A DNA stretch of 64,000 nucleotides from Gnetum montanum (Eukaryota; Streptophyta; Gnetopsida; Gnetales; Gnetaceae). Location of the stretch: the NCBI GenBank assembly GCA_015680685.1, contig MNCI01000248.1, positions 22,811 through 86,810 of the forward strand. Direction: 5' to 3'. The notes beneath the pieces are model-generated. The model was not told where the DNA came from. It saw only the letters and a list, made by a program, of their open reading frames with translations, and did no database searches. The position numbers and the translations under genes are program-made. Shown piece by piece: positions 12,359-23,604 of this stretch. The first letter of the stretch is position 1. Each line of letters starts with the position of its first letter.

Positions 12359-14015
12359 TTAGGATTCACACAATTGATTAGAGTTGACACAGTGGGGAAA
12401 TTTATAAGTTGTGGTTAATTTATAAGGAGTTTTCCCACTATGGTACTTATGACCATAAGATGGTATGAAAGGATCAACATGTCTCCCCATGTGGCTATAT
12501 TCATTAGGCCCCATGGTTGTTGGAGTATTGAGTGGTGGCTCTGATAAGGTAACATGAGCTGTTGGGTTTGAGGAGAAAGATGTATCATAGTTTTGGACTT
12601 GTGTTGAGTTGAAACATACGATGGTTTTTGAAATATAGTGTCCATTTCTACGGTTATGTATAAAGAAGGGATGCCTTTGATGTTGTAGAGGGTTTCCACT
12701 ACTGTTGATAGTAGAAGCACAAGTAATGTTCATGGGTTGATGCTATGGTGCAAATCCTTTGGGCACAATTGGTGGTGATATAGAAGGAGCTGAAGGATGG
12801 GAACATTAAAATTGAGGAGAAGTGTAAGGTATCCAAGGTGGTGGTCCTATTGGAAAGGATATGGGTAGATGGTATTGAGGAGAATGATAATAATGTGGTG
12901 AGATAGAGGATGTTGACTTAGTTGGGAAAACATGATGTTCAACTTGATAAGCACTTAGGTTTGGATGGTATGAAGGGTGTAACCAATTTGGGGATGGCCT
13001 CCCCCATGACTAGGATTGTTGCCACTGTGATTGAACATAGTATTTCTACACGAACTCTAGATGTAACATTCTTCCCCAATGCTCATGTAAATGTGACAAG
13101 ATTGGGCATTGGCTGTTGGGGTGATCGTACAGGAAAATGTTACATTGATATGTATGATTGGTAGTTAAGTTCTTATTCTCTTCAACCCTTCTTTTCGATT
13201 GTCTAAAGGTGTTTTGTCCTGTTTCTTGGTTTTTCATAACTCTATCTCCAATAATGTTGGCATATTCTCTACATTTTTCATGTATCCATTCCATCATCCT
13301 ATTGATCTTTGCCTCAACTTCATCCAATAATTGTAGTACTGGCAAAGATGGTTACACCTCCTTACGGTGAGTTGATTTCTCCTCTTCATAATCATGGGCC
13401 CTTGTTGATTTTTGGGCTTATTGANTCTAAGGCCATGTCCATGGGTTCATGTTGCACTTGTTTCCACTCTTGGATTTTTCTCCTCAAGGCTAACACTCTT
13501 GCATAAGTTTGATATCTTTCGTTGAATATTTCTACCATTGTTGGCCAACGTCAGATTGATTTTGGTTTTAAATACCTATACCATACTTTTGCATGCCCAA
13601 CGAGTGTCATAGGAAAGAGCTCAAGTTTTTTCCATCCATTATCAATGTTGTTCCATGCAAAGGCATTGTAGAAGGCTTGTAAATGTTGTTGTGGATCTAA
13701 TTCATAGCCTCTTGAAAATTTGTTAAAGTTTTTTAAATCAAGCCTTGGTAGATGGCTTTCCTTGCGATGCCTACAGAATATTCGAACAACCTCTTGTATA
13801 TGTATTAAGGTCTTAGTGGCCAGTAGGGGTTCATTGTCACTAGGTGAGTTATGAATTTGTGAGTTGGGATGATGTTGTTTTCATTTATGTTCATAGGGAA
13901 TCCCTACACCAGATCGAGTACTCCAAACTTTGTCTTCATCATCATATAATTTGTTGGTTCTCCAATGAATTGCCTTACTAGTTGTTGTGTTATCATAGTC
14001 TTGTGAGAGAGACAT
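12359..14015 (-). pseudogene. Gag of element G
   Basis: Start codon at 14015 on the minus strand (MSLSQDYDNTTTSK), about 115 bases inside the primer site. The capsid core lies at about 13760-13440: LPRLDLKNFNKFSRGYELDP, then LELFPMTLVGHAKVWYRYL and a downstream W...VEIFNERYQTYA. This is the usual plant retrotransposon Gag pattern (F-P-x-x-L-x-G-x-A-x-x-W-Y). The C-terminal half (12733-12359) is Ser/Thr/Pro/His-rich with no clear zinc knuckle. At least two stops interrupt the N-terminal half. Full length would be about 550 codons. Confidence 0.75.
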
Positions 14016-14130
14016 GGTTGTAAATTTATGTGTGATTTAATTACAATTATTATTTTTTCTAAAATATATATCATTAATACTTTGTTACAGCAATCTTGTA
14101 TGATGTAACTAATCTAAATAACTAGCATCG

Positions 14131-14148
14131 TCCTCGGCAATCACACCA
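14131..14148 (-). other. Primer-binding site of element G, tRNA-Asp type
   Basis: Minus strand reads TGGTGTGATTGCCGAGGA, four bases from the LTR end (14153). From memory, the primer site complementary to plant tRNA-Asp, used by Athila-type elements, is TGGCGCCGTTGCCGGGGA; the match is about 13 of 18. It fixes the element orientation as minus. Confidence 0.68.
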
Positions 14149-14152
14149 ATTA

Positions 14153-14862
14153 TGAGTGGCAAGGTACCCCTACACTCAACCATACGAATACAAGCATTTC
14201 ATGCATGATTTGGTAGAACTCTGCAGATGGACTTGTTGTGGTATCTAGATAGTTAACTTGTTGATCGTAGTTCACTATCCTTCCATTTGGACTAGTATTT
14301 TCTTTGTCACATATGGTTTAGTCTAGAGTTAGGTGTATGATGCAGTCCTAAACTAGTGCTACTATTAGGGGCAATAGAAAATAACTTTAATTAAGCTAGG
14401 AGGAAAAGGGAGAGAGAGTTAAGCTAATAGGATGTAGGGGGAGAGAATCTAAACTAGCCTAAGTGTGATGAGCATCTGTTCCTTAATCATCCATGCACAT
14501 CTTGGACCTCATGCATGACTACCACAGGGATTACCAAGCACATGGCCTAGATACACTACTAGGATGCTAAGTAGTCATACTTGAATGCTCGTGATTAAGT
14601 CGACTCATTCCATGTTTAAGGAGTTTAGGGTGAAGAGATATTAACTAATAAATAAATAAATAAATAAATAAAAATTAAATAATTAAACTAAGTGAATGTT
14701 GCAATGATGAAGTAATCTTGATGTTTATTTCCATTCATGTGCGTGTCCAAGTACATCACACTTGAATAAAGGTTTCGTACAATTACAATCATCACACTAT
14801 AGGCATGCACTGGGAGAAATGGTTGAGAAGAACTAAAAATGAACTAACTTCTATCTATTGAT
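14153..14862 (-). repeat. 5' LTR of element G
   Basis: Partner of 6476-7186. It contains an (AAAT)n tract at 14646-14672 that is more regular than in the other copy. Homology between the two copies stops at TTCTATCTA; beyond that this copy runs into TTGATGG, taken as flank. No TG..CA inverted end is seen at this side, so the exact edge may be off by a few bases. Confidence 0.72.
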
Positions 14863-14903
14863 GGAAAAATTAGTATATGTTCAATCTTCTTATAGTTTAT
14901 ACC

Positions 14904-14923
14904 CTAGACTTTGCAAAGTCTAG
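14904..14923. other. Perfect 20-bp palindrome
   Basis: CTAGACTTTGCAAAGTCTAG is its own reverse complement, about 40 bases outside the G insertion within element A leader. No function is assigned; it could be chance or a hairpin. Confidence 0.55.
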
Positions 14924-15107
14924 CATTTGCTATGAAAATTGTAGGTTATCCAAACTAGTTGTAATAAATGGCTATGTTAAAAGTTTTAGGGGAATAGATG
15001 GCTATGTTGATTTTTAGATGATTACAAGGAAAAATTTGAAGATTTAAATTGGTTAGAATCAAATTTTGTAAGAGGGAAGAGCAAGAATGGACAAAGAATT
15101 TGGCTAG

Positions 15108-15127
15108 AGATCCTCCTTCTAGTGTTA
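15108..15127 (-). other. Decayed primer-binding site of element A
   Basis: The + strand reads GATCCTCCTTCTAGTGTTAG just before the LTR starting TGTAACA. Elements C and D have GGCCCTCCTAGTGCCA and GGCCCTCCTAGGACCA in the same place, so the last CCA has become TTA here. It suggests the LTR to its right is a 5' LTR in minus orientation. Confidence 0.45.
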
Positions 15128-15132
15128 GAAAT

Positions 15133-16480
15133 TGTAACATTGGAAAAATTCAATGCTGGAAAAACTAAAATATTTTAGTAGAATAGTTTAACCTTAGATC
15201 CCATGGACCACGAAAAAGGAATTCAAAACATCTTGGATGATCTTGCTGATCACCCAGGGACTTAGAATACATAAATGATGCAAATAACTTTAATTTAAAA
15301 TGCAAATCTAATGCCATAGAAAACACAAAATAAACTTGAACTATAATTTTTTATTAAAATAATAAACTATCGTAGGAAATTTTTTTGAATAAGTACAAGC
15401 TTATTTACTTTGAATGGATCAAAAAGCTAAAAATATGGTGCTTGAAGCTTGATGAAGCTAGTAGAGTGTGTCCTGCAGTTAGCTATGTCATCTGGAGGTT
15501 CTAAGTTATGCTCCTAAAGCTCTTTGCTTTTCCTCTAGCATTAGATCTATGTTATGATGGTGAAGTGGTTACTAGAATTTTGGTTGATCTATAGTAATTT
15601 GAGAGTTTCATTGCTTAGCCTAAATGCAAATTTTCAAAAAGGTCCTTTTAAAGTGATCAAGCTTGGTTTATATAGGTCATTTGGTGTTTGATCCATCACT
15701 ACAAATTTCTACCATGAATGTTGTAAATTTTTTATGTTGTAGATAATTCAACCTTGGTGTATTTATCAAATTTAGCAAGTTTTGCCAATGAAGGCCATCA
15801 TAAATATGTTGCCTTACACATAAATACACTATTTTCCACATAAATACAATGGCCTTAATATGAAAATTAAAGTCCAAAAATTCATACTCTGGCTATAGAT
15901 GGCTCTAGTATATAAATTACTATGGCATAAAAACTATGAAAAACTCAAATTTGATGACTCACAAGGCATTTTCAACCACTCCAAGCCTAGATACATGCAT
16001 GATACAACTTTGTTTTGTACTTGGAAAAGAAGGAAATCATAACTTATGAAGCATTTTTTAGCCTCCATAAGCTAAGGTATGTGAGATTATAGCTTATGAG
16101 CTATAAACTTCATATTTTGCAATGAGATATGACTAGATCCCTAGAATTGATCTCTTACTTATCATAGTCATATGGAGATTTCACTCTCCTTATGTCACTT
16201 TATACTCAACACTCTTTCACTATGGTAGAAAAGAGAGACTCATTTAGCCTTACTAATGTGAATATAAAGAGAAATGAAAATATATGAGGAGAGTGTGTAA
16301 GAGAAAGAATAGAGAAATATAGTATAGGAAGAGTAAAAATAACAACATACAAAAGGAGAAACAAAAAAAGCATGAAAATAAAAGAGAATATCATCCATAC
16401 AACTATCATGAGGATGGTGCTATGTCATAAAAATGGGACATGGCTAAATCCTATACACTATATGACTAAAAATGATTTCA
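15133..16480 (-). repeat. LTR of the C/D family (5' LTR of element A, or 3' LTR of fragment E)
   Basis: Near its left end is ATCACCCAGGGACTTA (about 15250), the same box as ATCAATCAGGGACTTA in C and ATCAACCAGGGACTTA in D. Near 16040-16110 the sequence CATTTTTTAGCCTCCATAAG..GTATGTGAGATT matches the D LTR at 24545-24580. The right edge is uncertain; ATTTCA at 16475-16480 could correspond to the GTTTCA ends of C and D. No genes inside; small frames here are random. Confidence 0.55.
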
Positions 16481-16975
16481 CATGCATGATGAAGTAAGCC
16501 CTTCCTATCCCACTCAATAATACACTCAATCAAATCCTGATATGAAATAATGTGATATAAGGTCACTAAAAAATCCCACTAGTTATGTAGAACACATAGA
16601 GTATAACAAGATAGATAGCATAGAGGAATAGGAAGAAATAGCTAGAGAAATAGCAGAAAATGAGATATAGAAGGGGAAATAGAAAAATTATGTTTAAGAA
16701 AAATAGAGTTTAAAATAAACTTATTATCCTAACATAGTAAACAACAAACTGATGCTAGGAGAATACTCCTTCAGTCTCAATCAAGCAGTAGGTTTAGTGC
16801 TATAGCATGGCTAGAAGTAATAGTAATTAAAAAAGCTCTTATTAATAAGATTTAGAAAATAATGTCTTTCTAGATTAGACATAATATAGGTGTTATTCTA
16901 TAGAGATTGAATCACCTAGAAATAACTCTACTAGTTGGGTGAGAACTTCATATCTCTAGAGTTTAGGAAATGGCA
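16481..16975. other. No gene; possible 3' end of pol fragment E
   Basis: AT-rich sequence between an LTR and the integrase end of fragment E. AGCCCTTCCTATCCC near 16500 is pyrimidine-rich on + and could be a polypurine tract on the minus strand. Nothing else recognised. Confidence 0.35.
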
Positions 16976-16980
16976 TAGTA

Positions 16981-19135
16981 CTAAATCACCTTCATGAATC
17001 TCTTTGACTCAAATGAATTTGGAGTCATAACATGGAAGATTTGCTTGATATTCATACAAATGATGAAGAGTAGCCTATTGATGTTCTTCAAGAAGATCCA
17101 ATTCAATGCATTACATGCTATTGTTATCTTGATTTGAACACCAATCATGTAGAGCAACATGGAGAGATAAGATATGGAGCTAAATTGGTAAGAGTTCCTC
17201 AAAGTCATAGGTTAGAAAGTAAGGGGTATGAATGATAGCTATATGGAAAGTGATACGATAAATCCAAAGGGCATGAAGTCACTTTAAGTGCTAGTTATGT
17301 TGGGTTTTATCAACCATAATATGAAGAAAGAGTGCAAGAGCCATATTAGCAGAGTTATCTTGCCCATTAGATTGAGGGTAATAAGGTGATGAAAAGGATT
17401 AAATAATATGATACATAGAACAAAAATTAGCTACCTTCTTACTTTTTACCTAAGATCTATTATCAGTTACAATTTGGAGAGGTACATCAAAGCAAGCTAT
17501 GATATGATTGAGGATGAAATGATAGATAATGTGGGATTTGGGATAGCAAAAAGGAATGGCTTCTACCCACTTAGTAAAATATTTGGTACCAATTAATATA
17601 AATTGATGCTAAGAAAATGAAGAAATATTTATAGCACCAATTAGATCTAAACCCTAATTTTGAAAACGTCATGTGATTTGAGATATATTGAGCTCTTGTG
17701 AAGGACTAAGAATAAGAAAAATATGCGTCTAGTATGTATCACATGTTTTAACCATATGATAATCATATTTGGTTAAGGTTAGCCACCAATAGCCTAAAGA
17801 AATTAAACCTAAGTGTCCACTGTAAACTCTTAAGTGAACCTGATCAAGGATTATCTAAGACTCTATAGGAATAAGACAACATAGAAGAACATCCATGAAA
17901 GAAAATTGAAAAAGGATATCAAGGTTCATTAGTTAGAAAATATGATAACATTTATGTAGGAAATCTTTTTGAGCAAGCATAAGATGACTAGGAGTTTCCC
18001 TAGTTGTAAGGTAGTGAAGGAGATCAACATATTTCTTATTATCATAATCTATATTAATAGTGCTCACCAATGTATTGGAAGATTTCATGATAGGTGTTAG
18101 GTAAGTAGGCTAGATGAGTTGATCATGCATAGTAGTAAGAGCATCATAAATGGCTAGAGTTTCAAGTGCATCAGCTAGCATGTTCTTAGATTAAAGAATA
18201 TGGCTTAAAGTATGAGCAAAGAAGGAAAAATTAAGTTTCTTATCCATTTGAATGTAAGGAAGAAGGTGGGAAGCCTTTCAATCATAGTCACCATTAACTC
18301 GGTTTATGACAAGCTATGAGTGACTGTAAATACTAATAATTTTGACTTGATTTTGCAAAACAAGTAGGAGACTTATTATGAGGGCATCATATTCAACAAG
18401 ATTATCAGTACAAGGGAAATCAAGTTTGTAAGTTCAATAAAGAAATTATTTATTAGAAAGGATAAGGACACAATTTATACTAGATCTAAGGGATGTATAT
18501 ATTCCATCAAAATAAAGAACAATGTTTGAGTTCCCTACATCAAGTTTTAAACTATGTAGAATATTAGTTATTTTTAGAATGACAGATGAAATCAACTATA
18601 GGTTAACCTTTGATTAAGTGTTGGTAGAAGAAAGAAAGATCAAAATCTATAACAAAATTCTTTCATTGAGCTAAATGATGGTTATCAAAAGGATTATTAG
18701 CCATAATCTTAAGGATATTATCTTTGCAAATGATAAAGAACTTAGCATTTAATAGGTAGCACCTTCACGTTTTAAGAGTGAAGACAAGACTTAAGCAAAA
18801 TCTTTTAATGTTAAAATATATAGTCATATAATCTAAAATGGGATAAGATATGTAGCATATAGAAAGATCAATTTTGTATTCTTGTCATTGAAAAAGAATA
18901 GCAAAATTGGAATGGTTATACTTAGAAAGATAAAGATGAAAAGGTTGATCAAATTCTAGATGATTAAGAATAGGAAGAATATTCAAGGCTTCTTTGATAG
19001 AATTAAAGGCCTTTTGGCACTTATCTTCCTAGATAAAGAAAGTAAATTTATGATGCAAATGAGTTGAAGACTGAAGACTATTAGTAAGGTTGGAAATGCA
19101 ATGATGAATTGATTGAAGATAATCTTGAAAGACAT
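16981..19135 (-). pseudogene. Pol fragment E: Tat-like RT end, RNase H, second RNase H, integrase
   Basis: Minus strand, in pol order. The RT connection and RNase H (about 19135-18800) show LKPPKDVQGMHVFQDYL and CQKAFNSIKEALNILPIL, with the typical FW..CQ.AF..IK pattern. The second, archaeal-type RNase H (about 18530-18110) shows FDGIYTS, TDNLVEYDALI and NMLADALETLA, carrying the expected acidic residues; this extra domain is a hallmark of the Tat group. The integrase (about 17950-16981) shows FTKWVEAIPF near 17580 and VTDN near 17450, then a C-terminal region with LNRLDLLEE-like residues. Frames are broken by many stops and shifts. The N-terminal RT palm with YxDD is missing. It is related to, but not the same copy as, the pol of element D. 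Confidence 0.75.
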
Positions 19136-19649
19136 GCATACCTTGAACATCCTTAGGAGGTTTAAGATCTAGGATTATGGTACATCTCACTCACATGTAA
19201 GATGTATCACCTCAAATGATTGTTACTCATTCAAGGCATCTCCCTTGAATCTATGAAGATTTCTTCAAGCTTAAATCTTAGATAAGATATCTCTTGGAAT
19301 TTTAAGATGTATTTATAGATCCTAAAACCTATAAAAACCACTTGTAAAAAAATATAATGATATTAGTAGAGGTATCTCTATACTTGTACTCCCATCCTTT
19401 TAAAAGTGAATTTATATAAATAAGAGAGTAGGGGTTGAATTGATCCCCAAATTAACAAGTTTGGTCTTATGGATCCATATACTATCATTAGTGGATTGCT
19501 CTTTTTAATGAATTAAATACTAATACCTCTTCACTTACTAATTTTGTGAAGATTTCCTCGACTTAAGCATGATTTTCTTGCTCTTTATTAATGGCTTGGA
19601 CTACTCAATAGTCCACTTTAACTTATCAATGCTATCTTATATGGTCTTA
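19136..19649. other. No gene; boundary between pol fragments E and F
   Basis: AT-rich sequence with GGTACATCTCACTCACATGTAAGATGTATCACC near its left edge, an imperfect inverted repeat around 'ACATGTAAGATGT'. It may be the remains of an LTR, but I find no partner copy in the window. Confidence 0.35.
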
Positions 19650-22600
19650 TCTTTAATTGGTCCATGACAGTATACAAGATTTGAAACATTAAATAAAAAA
19701 TACATAATTACATAATTTAATATGTTAATTTTAAAATCATTATCATTAATCTTAACATTTATTGTAAAAGGTTCCATCTTCTTGGCTTTCAACTTGTAGA
19801 AGTTAACACCTCTCAATCACATTTTATTAAAGTGCATCCAAATCAAGCTCCAAATAGAAAAGTTTGTCTTTCATTTAATTTCATTCCTCTTAAGGACTCT
19901 CCCTTTAGCTTTCTTATCAAGATTTGATTTTACTTGTGCATGTGGATCCCTCATCTCTTGTACAAAATTAGCACTTACTTGAGCTTTACCATTAAAGGTA
20001 TTTAATTTGTCCAACATCTTTGAACAAAAATCATAGTTCACCTCAAATAAATTTTACCAATGGTAAAATCAATTATTATAGAAAACCTCAGTATGAAACA
20101 ATAATATTTTCCATTTATTTTACTATTTGTTACACAAACAACTTAAAATATTCAGAAAGGATTTCTTTACCAACTCTATTTGGCCATTAGATTATGAATG
20201 ATATGCACTAGAAAAATTCAAATTTGTTTGTAAACCTTTTTAGAGGAACCTCCAAAAGTATCTAATGAAATTGGAGTATTTATCACTAATATTATTCAAA
20301 GGAATTCCATACAACTTCATATCATGTTGAAAAAATAAATTTTCCACATGAGAAGCATTACTCATCATTTTACATGAAATGAAGTATGTCATCTTGGAGA
20401 AATTATACACAACAACAAAAATAGCATCATTTTCACTCTTAACATTTGGAATATCACTCAAAAAATCCATTAACACACTTTTCCATGAATCATTGGGAAT
20501 TGAGAAAGGCATGTAATGTGCATCCACTCCTTTATCTTCTTCCAATCTCTTATAATTCAAAGACTCCTTCACAAATTTTAAAACTTGAATTGCCATATCT
20601 ATCTAAAAATAGAACTTACCCACAAGTTCCAATGTTTTATTCTTGTCCATGTAACCTACCATGCAACTACAATGCTTTTTGAACAAAATTTTCTCCCTAA
20701 AATCACAATTAGAAATACATATAATGTAATTATCAAATGAATGTTCATCTTGAATATGGTAATTCCTCCATTGGTCTATAATACTAAAAAATGGCTCCTT
20801 AAGGCTTTTTCAAACATGCACAAAATTAATATCTTGTTCATAGAAATCAACAAAATTACCCATACCTTCCACATGAGGTACACTGAAATTAACCATATGC
20901 ATCATTTACAATGCGTTACCAACCACATTGGTATTTCACTTTTTTATTTTAGCACAAACTTAAAGTCCTATAATTATGTAATTTAGTTCATGTGCTTTGC
21001 ACTCAACTTCTTTTGAGAGTTTAGAAATTGTAGTGCTTTGTGATTTGTCATCAAGGTGAACTCCTTGGGAAAGAAGCAATGTCTCTAATGCTTAATTAAT
21101 TAAATAATATTATATAAATTCTTCTCATATACACTATATTTTTATCTTGATTGATTCAACATTTTAGAAAAGAAAGTAGTATGTTTACCTTCTTATGAAA
21201 CTTACCACCAAGTGCAAGTCCACTTTCATCTACCTGTAAGTAAAAAACCTTTTGAAACTTTGGACTTTCAAGCACTAGTTCATTGATAATATTTACTTTT
21301 AGGAAGTTAAAGCTCCTTTGGATTTCATCACACCACCTAGAATCTTTATTTTTCTTCAACAAAGCAAATGTAGACTAAGAAATATCCCTAGAATGTTTTA
21401 TGAAGCTTTGATAAAAACCTGCTATACTAAGAAATAATCTTACCTTCCCAGTAGCCTTATAAGTTGACAAATCTCTAATAGCCTTTACCATAGTAACTTT
21501 CATCCAAATTTGATATTTAGAAATCACATGCCCCAAGTATGTAATTACTATCTTGAAGAAATGACTTTGTTTCACATTGATTACTAGTTTTTCCTTTTTC
21601 AATTTAAGATACAACATATGTAAGTCATTCAAATGTTCTTCCTCATTAGAGCTATATACCAAGATATTATTTAAAATGATAATACAAAAATTACCAATCA
21701 AGTCCATCAATACATCATGCATCAATCTCATGAATGTATAAAGTACATTTGTAAGTCCAAATGACATCACCAACCATTCAAATAATCCATATGGTATGTT
21801 GAAAGTTATCTTTCATTTGTCACTAGGTCTACTCTAAATTTGATAGTAAACACTCTTTAAATCAATCTTGCTAAAATCCTCTACATTGGTAAGGACATCA
21901 AGGATATCATTCATCCTTAGAATAGGAAACTTATACCTTACTATTATCCTATTCACTATCCTAGAATCAATGCACATCCTCCATTCATCATTGTCCTTCT
22001 TTGACACTAGTACTACTAGAACTACACAAGGTGAAATGGATTTCCTCATGAAGCCATTTCAAGTAACTACTCTACTTATCTTTGTAATTCTTCCCCCTAA
22101 TTCAATTTCATCTAGTATGATCTCTCATTTAGAATGGTAGCACTAGGAATAAAATCAGTCTAATGCTGTACATTCCTCCTTGATGGTAATCTATCTAATC
22201 CCCCTTGAACACCTTGGAAAATTTCTCCTTTAAGCCTAGAACATCTATAAGAATTTTATCCTACACATCATTATGGTTAGAAGTAATTGTTGATACAACA
22301 AAAAAAATTGAAAATGTTCTCATTATGATACTTATTATATTTTCTCTCTTCTATAAGGATTAAGAAAGCATTTAGTGAGCTTTGTTGCCTCACTTGTTTA
22401 GTCATCATAGGAAACAACTCATGGCTTCCTTTAGATCTAGCTACATTCCATATATTTCTTGCTTTAGAAAATTAAGCACCATTATCAAAATTTTAAGATA
22501 TACTAAGAATTAATTTAGCATAATGAATTGAAATAAGATCACAATTTATAACATATTGAAAATTTCTAATTATAAATTTCAAAGGACATTATTCTCTCAC

Positions 22601-22850
22601 CTATTGAGAGAAATCTCTAGAAAAATAATGAATCTTGTATGATCTACAATAAGGATTAGTTACCAAATCCAATCTAGAAAATGCCTTAGAAGAAATAACA
22701 TTTTCTTGAGCTCCCTCATTATTCAAAACACAAATCCATCTTCCACTAAGAAAACCTTTAGCTCGAATTTAAAGTAACAGTTTCTTATTATCATGGTCTC
22801 ATCCATGTGGCCCTTCTTGGGACCTTCATGGCCCTTCTTGGAAATAACAT
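19650..22850 (-). pseudogene. Pol fragment F: chromovirus-like protease, RT, RNase H, integrase
   Basis: Minus-strand Ty3/gypsy pol of a different lineage from A, C, D and E. A Gag-like end (about 22850-22790) repeats KKGH. The protease (about 22740-22500) has NNEGAQENVISSKAFSRLDL, the position of the usual D-x-G-A. The RT (22049-21380) has SPCVVLVVLVSKKDNDEWRM, DFSKIDLKSVYYQI, then VMSFGLTNVLYTFMRLM. The catalytic YxDD is changed to I-L-N-N at about 21667-21678. RNase H (21362-21156) has ESGLALGGKFHKK. Integrase (20596-20240) has DSWKSVLMDFLSDIP and VVVYNFSKMTYFIS, then about 20060-19700 a C-terminal part. The MDFxxxxP..VVVxxFSKMxxFI pattern is that of chromoviruses. No chromodomain or LTR identified. 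Confidence 0.8.
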
Positions 22851-22949
22851 GAGCCTCCACATGACTTGCATAGTCCTAAATGAGGCCAACACAAACTATC
22901 AATAAGGCTTGCATGGCCCTAGAACGCATTGATGATGAGGGTTTTTCTA

Positions 22950-23400
22950 GTGCTAGAGGAGAAGGTGATGATCAGTAGTAAGAAGGCGATGTTTTATGGC
23001 ATAAGAAGTGATGATTGGTGATGGGGGTGGTGATGATTAGTGGTGTGAGAGGCAATGATTAGTGGCATGGAAGGTGATGATCGGTAGCATGGGAGGAAAT
23101 GATCTATAGCATGGAAGGCAATAATCCATGAAATAGGAGGAAATGATCCATGTCATGGGAGGTAATGATTGATAGCATGGGAGTCAATGATCTATGGTGT
23201 TGTCGATGCCCATGGAGCAACCAAATAGGTGATGATCAATGACATTAGTGGATAACAGGTAGTGCAAAAGGTAGTTGAGGGTGGTCACAGTGAAGGGTAG
23301 TAATGGAACATGCAATAAGATAGTGGCAAAATCTGCTATAGGTGGCATGGAAAACATGAGGATTTTGGTCATTGACTAGAAAGAAAGTAGCACATCATGG
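22950..23400. repeat. GATGAT/GGCATGGGAGG minisatellite, ~30 bp unit
   Basis: The unit 'AGTGGCATGGGAGGTAATGAT' recurs with variation about ten times, best between 22970 and 23200, at a 27-32 base step. It separates pol fragment F from the left LTR of element D and occupies the place where the outer part of that LTR should be. Confidence 0.65.
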
Positions 23401-23604
23401 TTGACCATTATTGCTGACTAGTGGCTTATGATCATTGATTCAACTTGCAGGTCCTACCATGGAATGGTCGATGGAGGCCCACTAGCATAGCACCATGGTG
23501 CTACTCATGGAAACAACTATTGTAGAAGGCCCTAAGAAGCAATAAATAATGGGCTATTGTAGGGCATGGGCTATAGCTAATAGAAGGCAACAAAGGGTGG
23601 CATA

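Larger units (their letters stand above)
6476..14862 (-). mobile_element. Element G: ~8.4 kb Athila/Tat-like element without visible pol
   Basis: Two direct repeats of about 710 bp (6476-7186 and 14153-14862) begin TGAGTGGCAAGG and run in parallel with short indels. The right one is followed, on the minus strand, by a primer site resembling the tRNA-Asp complement, so the element reads right to left. Internal content: gag (14015-12359), about 2 kb without clear genes and with a sequence gap, and a second ORF (10313-7500). I find no RT, RNase H or integrase, so it is probably non-autonomous. Flanks next to the LTR ends carry CTGA (left) and TTGA (right), a possible decayed target duplication. 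Confidence 0.72.
2100..16480 (-). mobile_element. Element A: decayed Tat-like Ty3/gypsy remnant, split by element G
   Basis: Read on the minus strand: 5' LTR (about 16480-15133), primer-site region, leader, element G insertion (14862-6476), rest of leader (6475-5860), gag (5855-3040), protease (3010-2560), GGCC repeats (2235-2100). Beyond that the element is lost; no RT, integrase or 3' LTR is visible to the left. The order matches elements C and D. Assigning the 15.1-16.5 kb LTR to A rests on a decayed primer-site sequence at its left edge that resembles those of C and D, and on the leader lying on both sides of G. It could instead be the 3' LTR of pol fragment E to its right, or serve both. 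Confidence 0.55.

Noticed and set aside
22930-23400. CRISPR-like repeat pattern
   Set aside because: Units are degenerate, directly adjoining and without unique spacers; it is a minisatellite in a plant-type genome.
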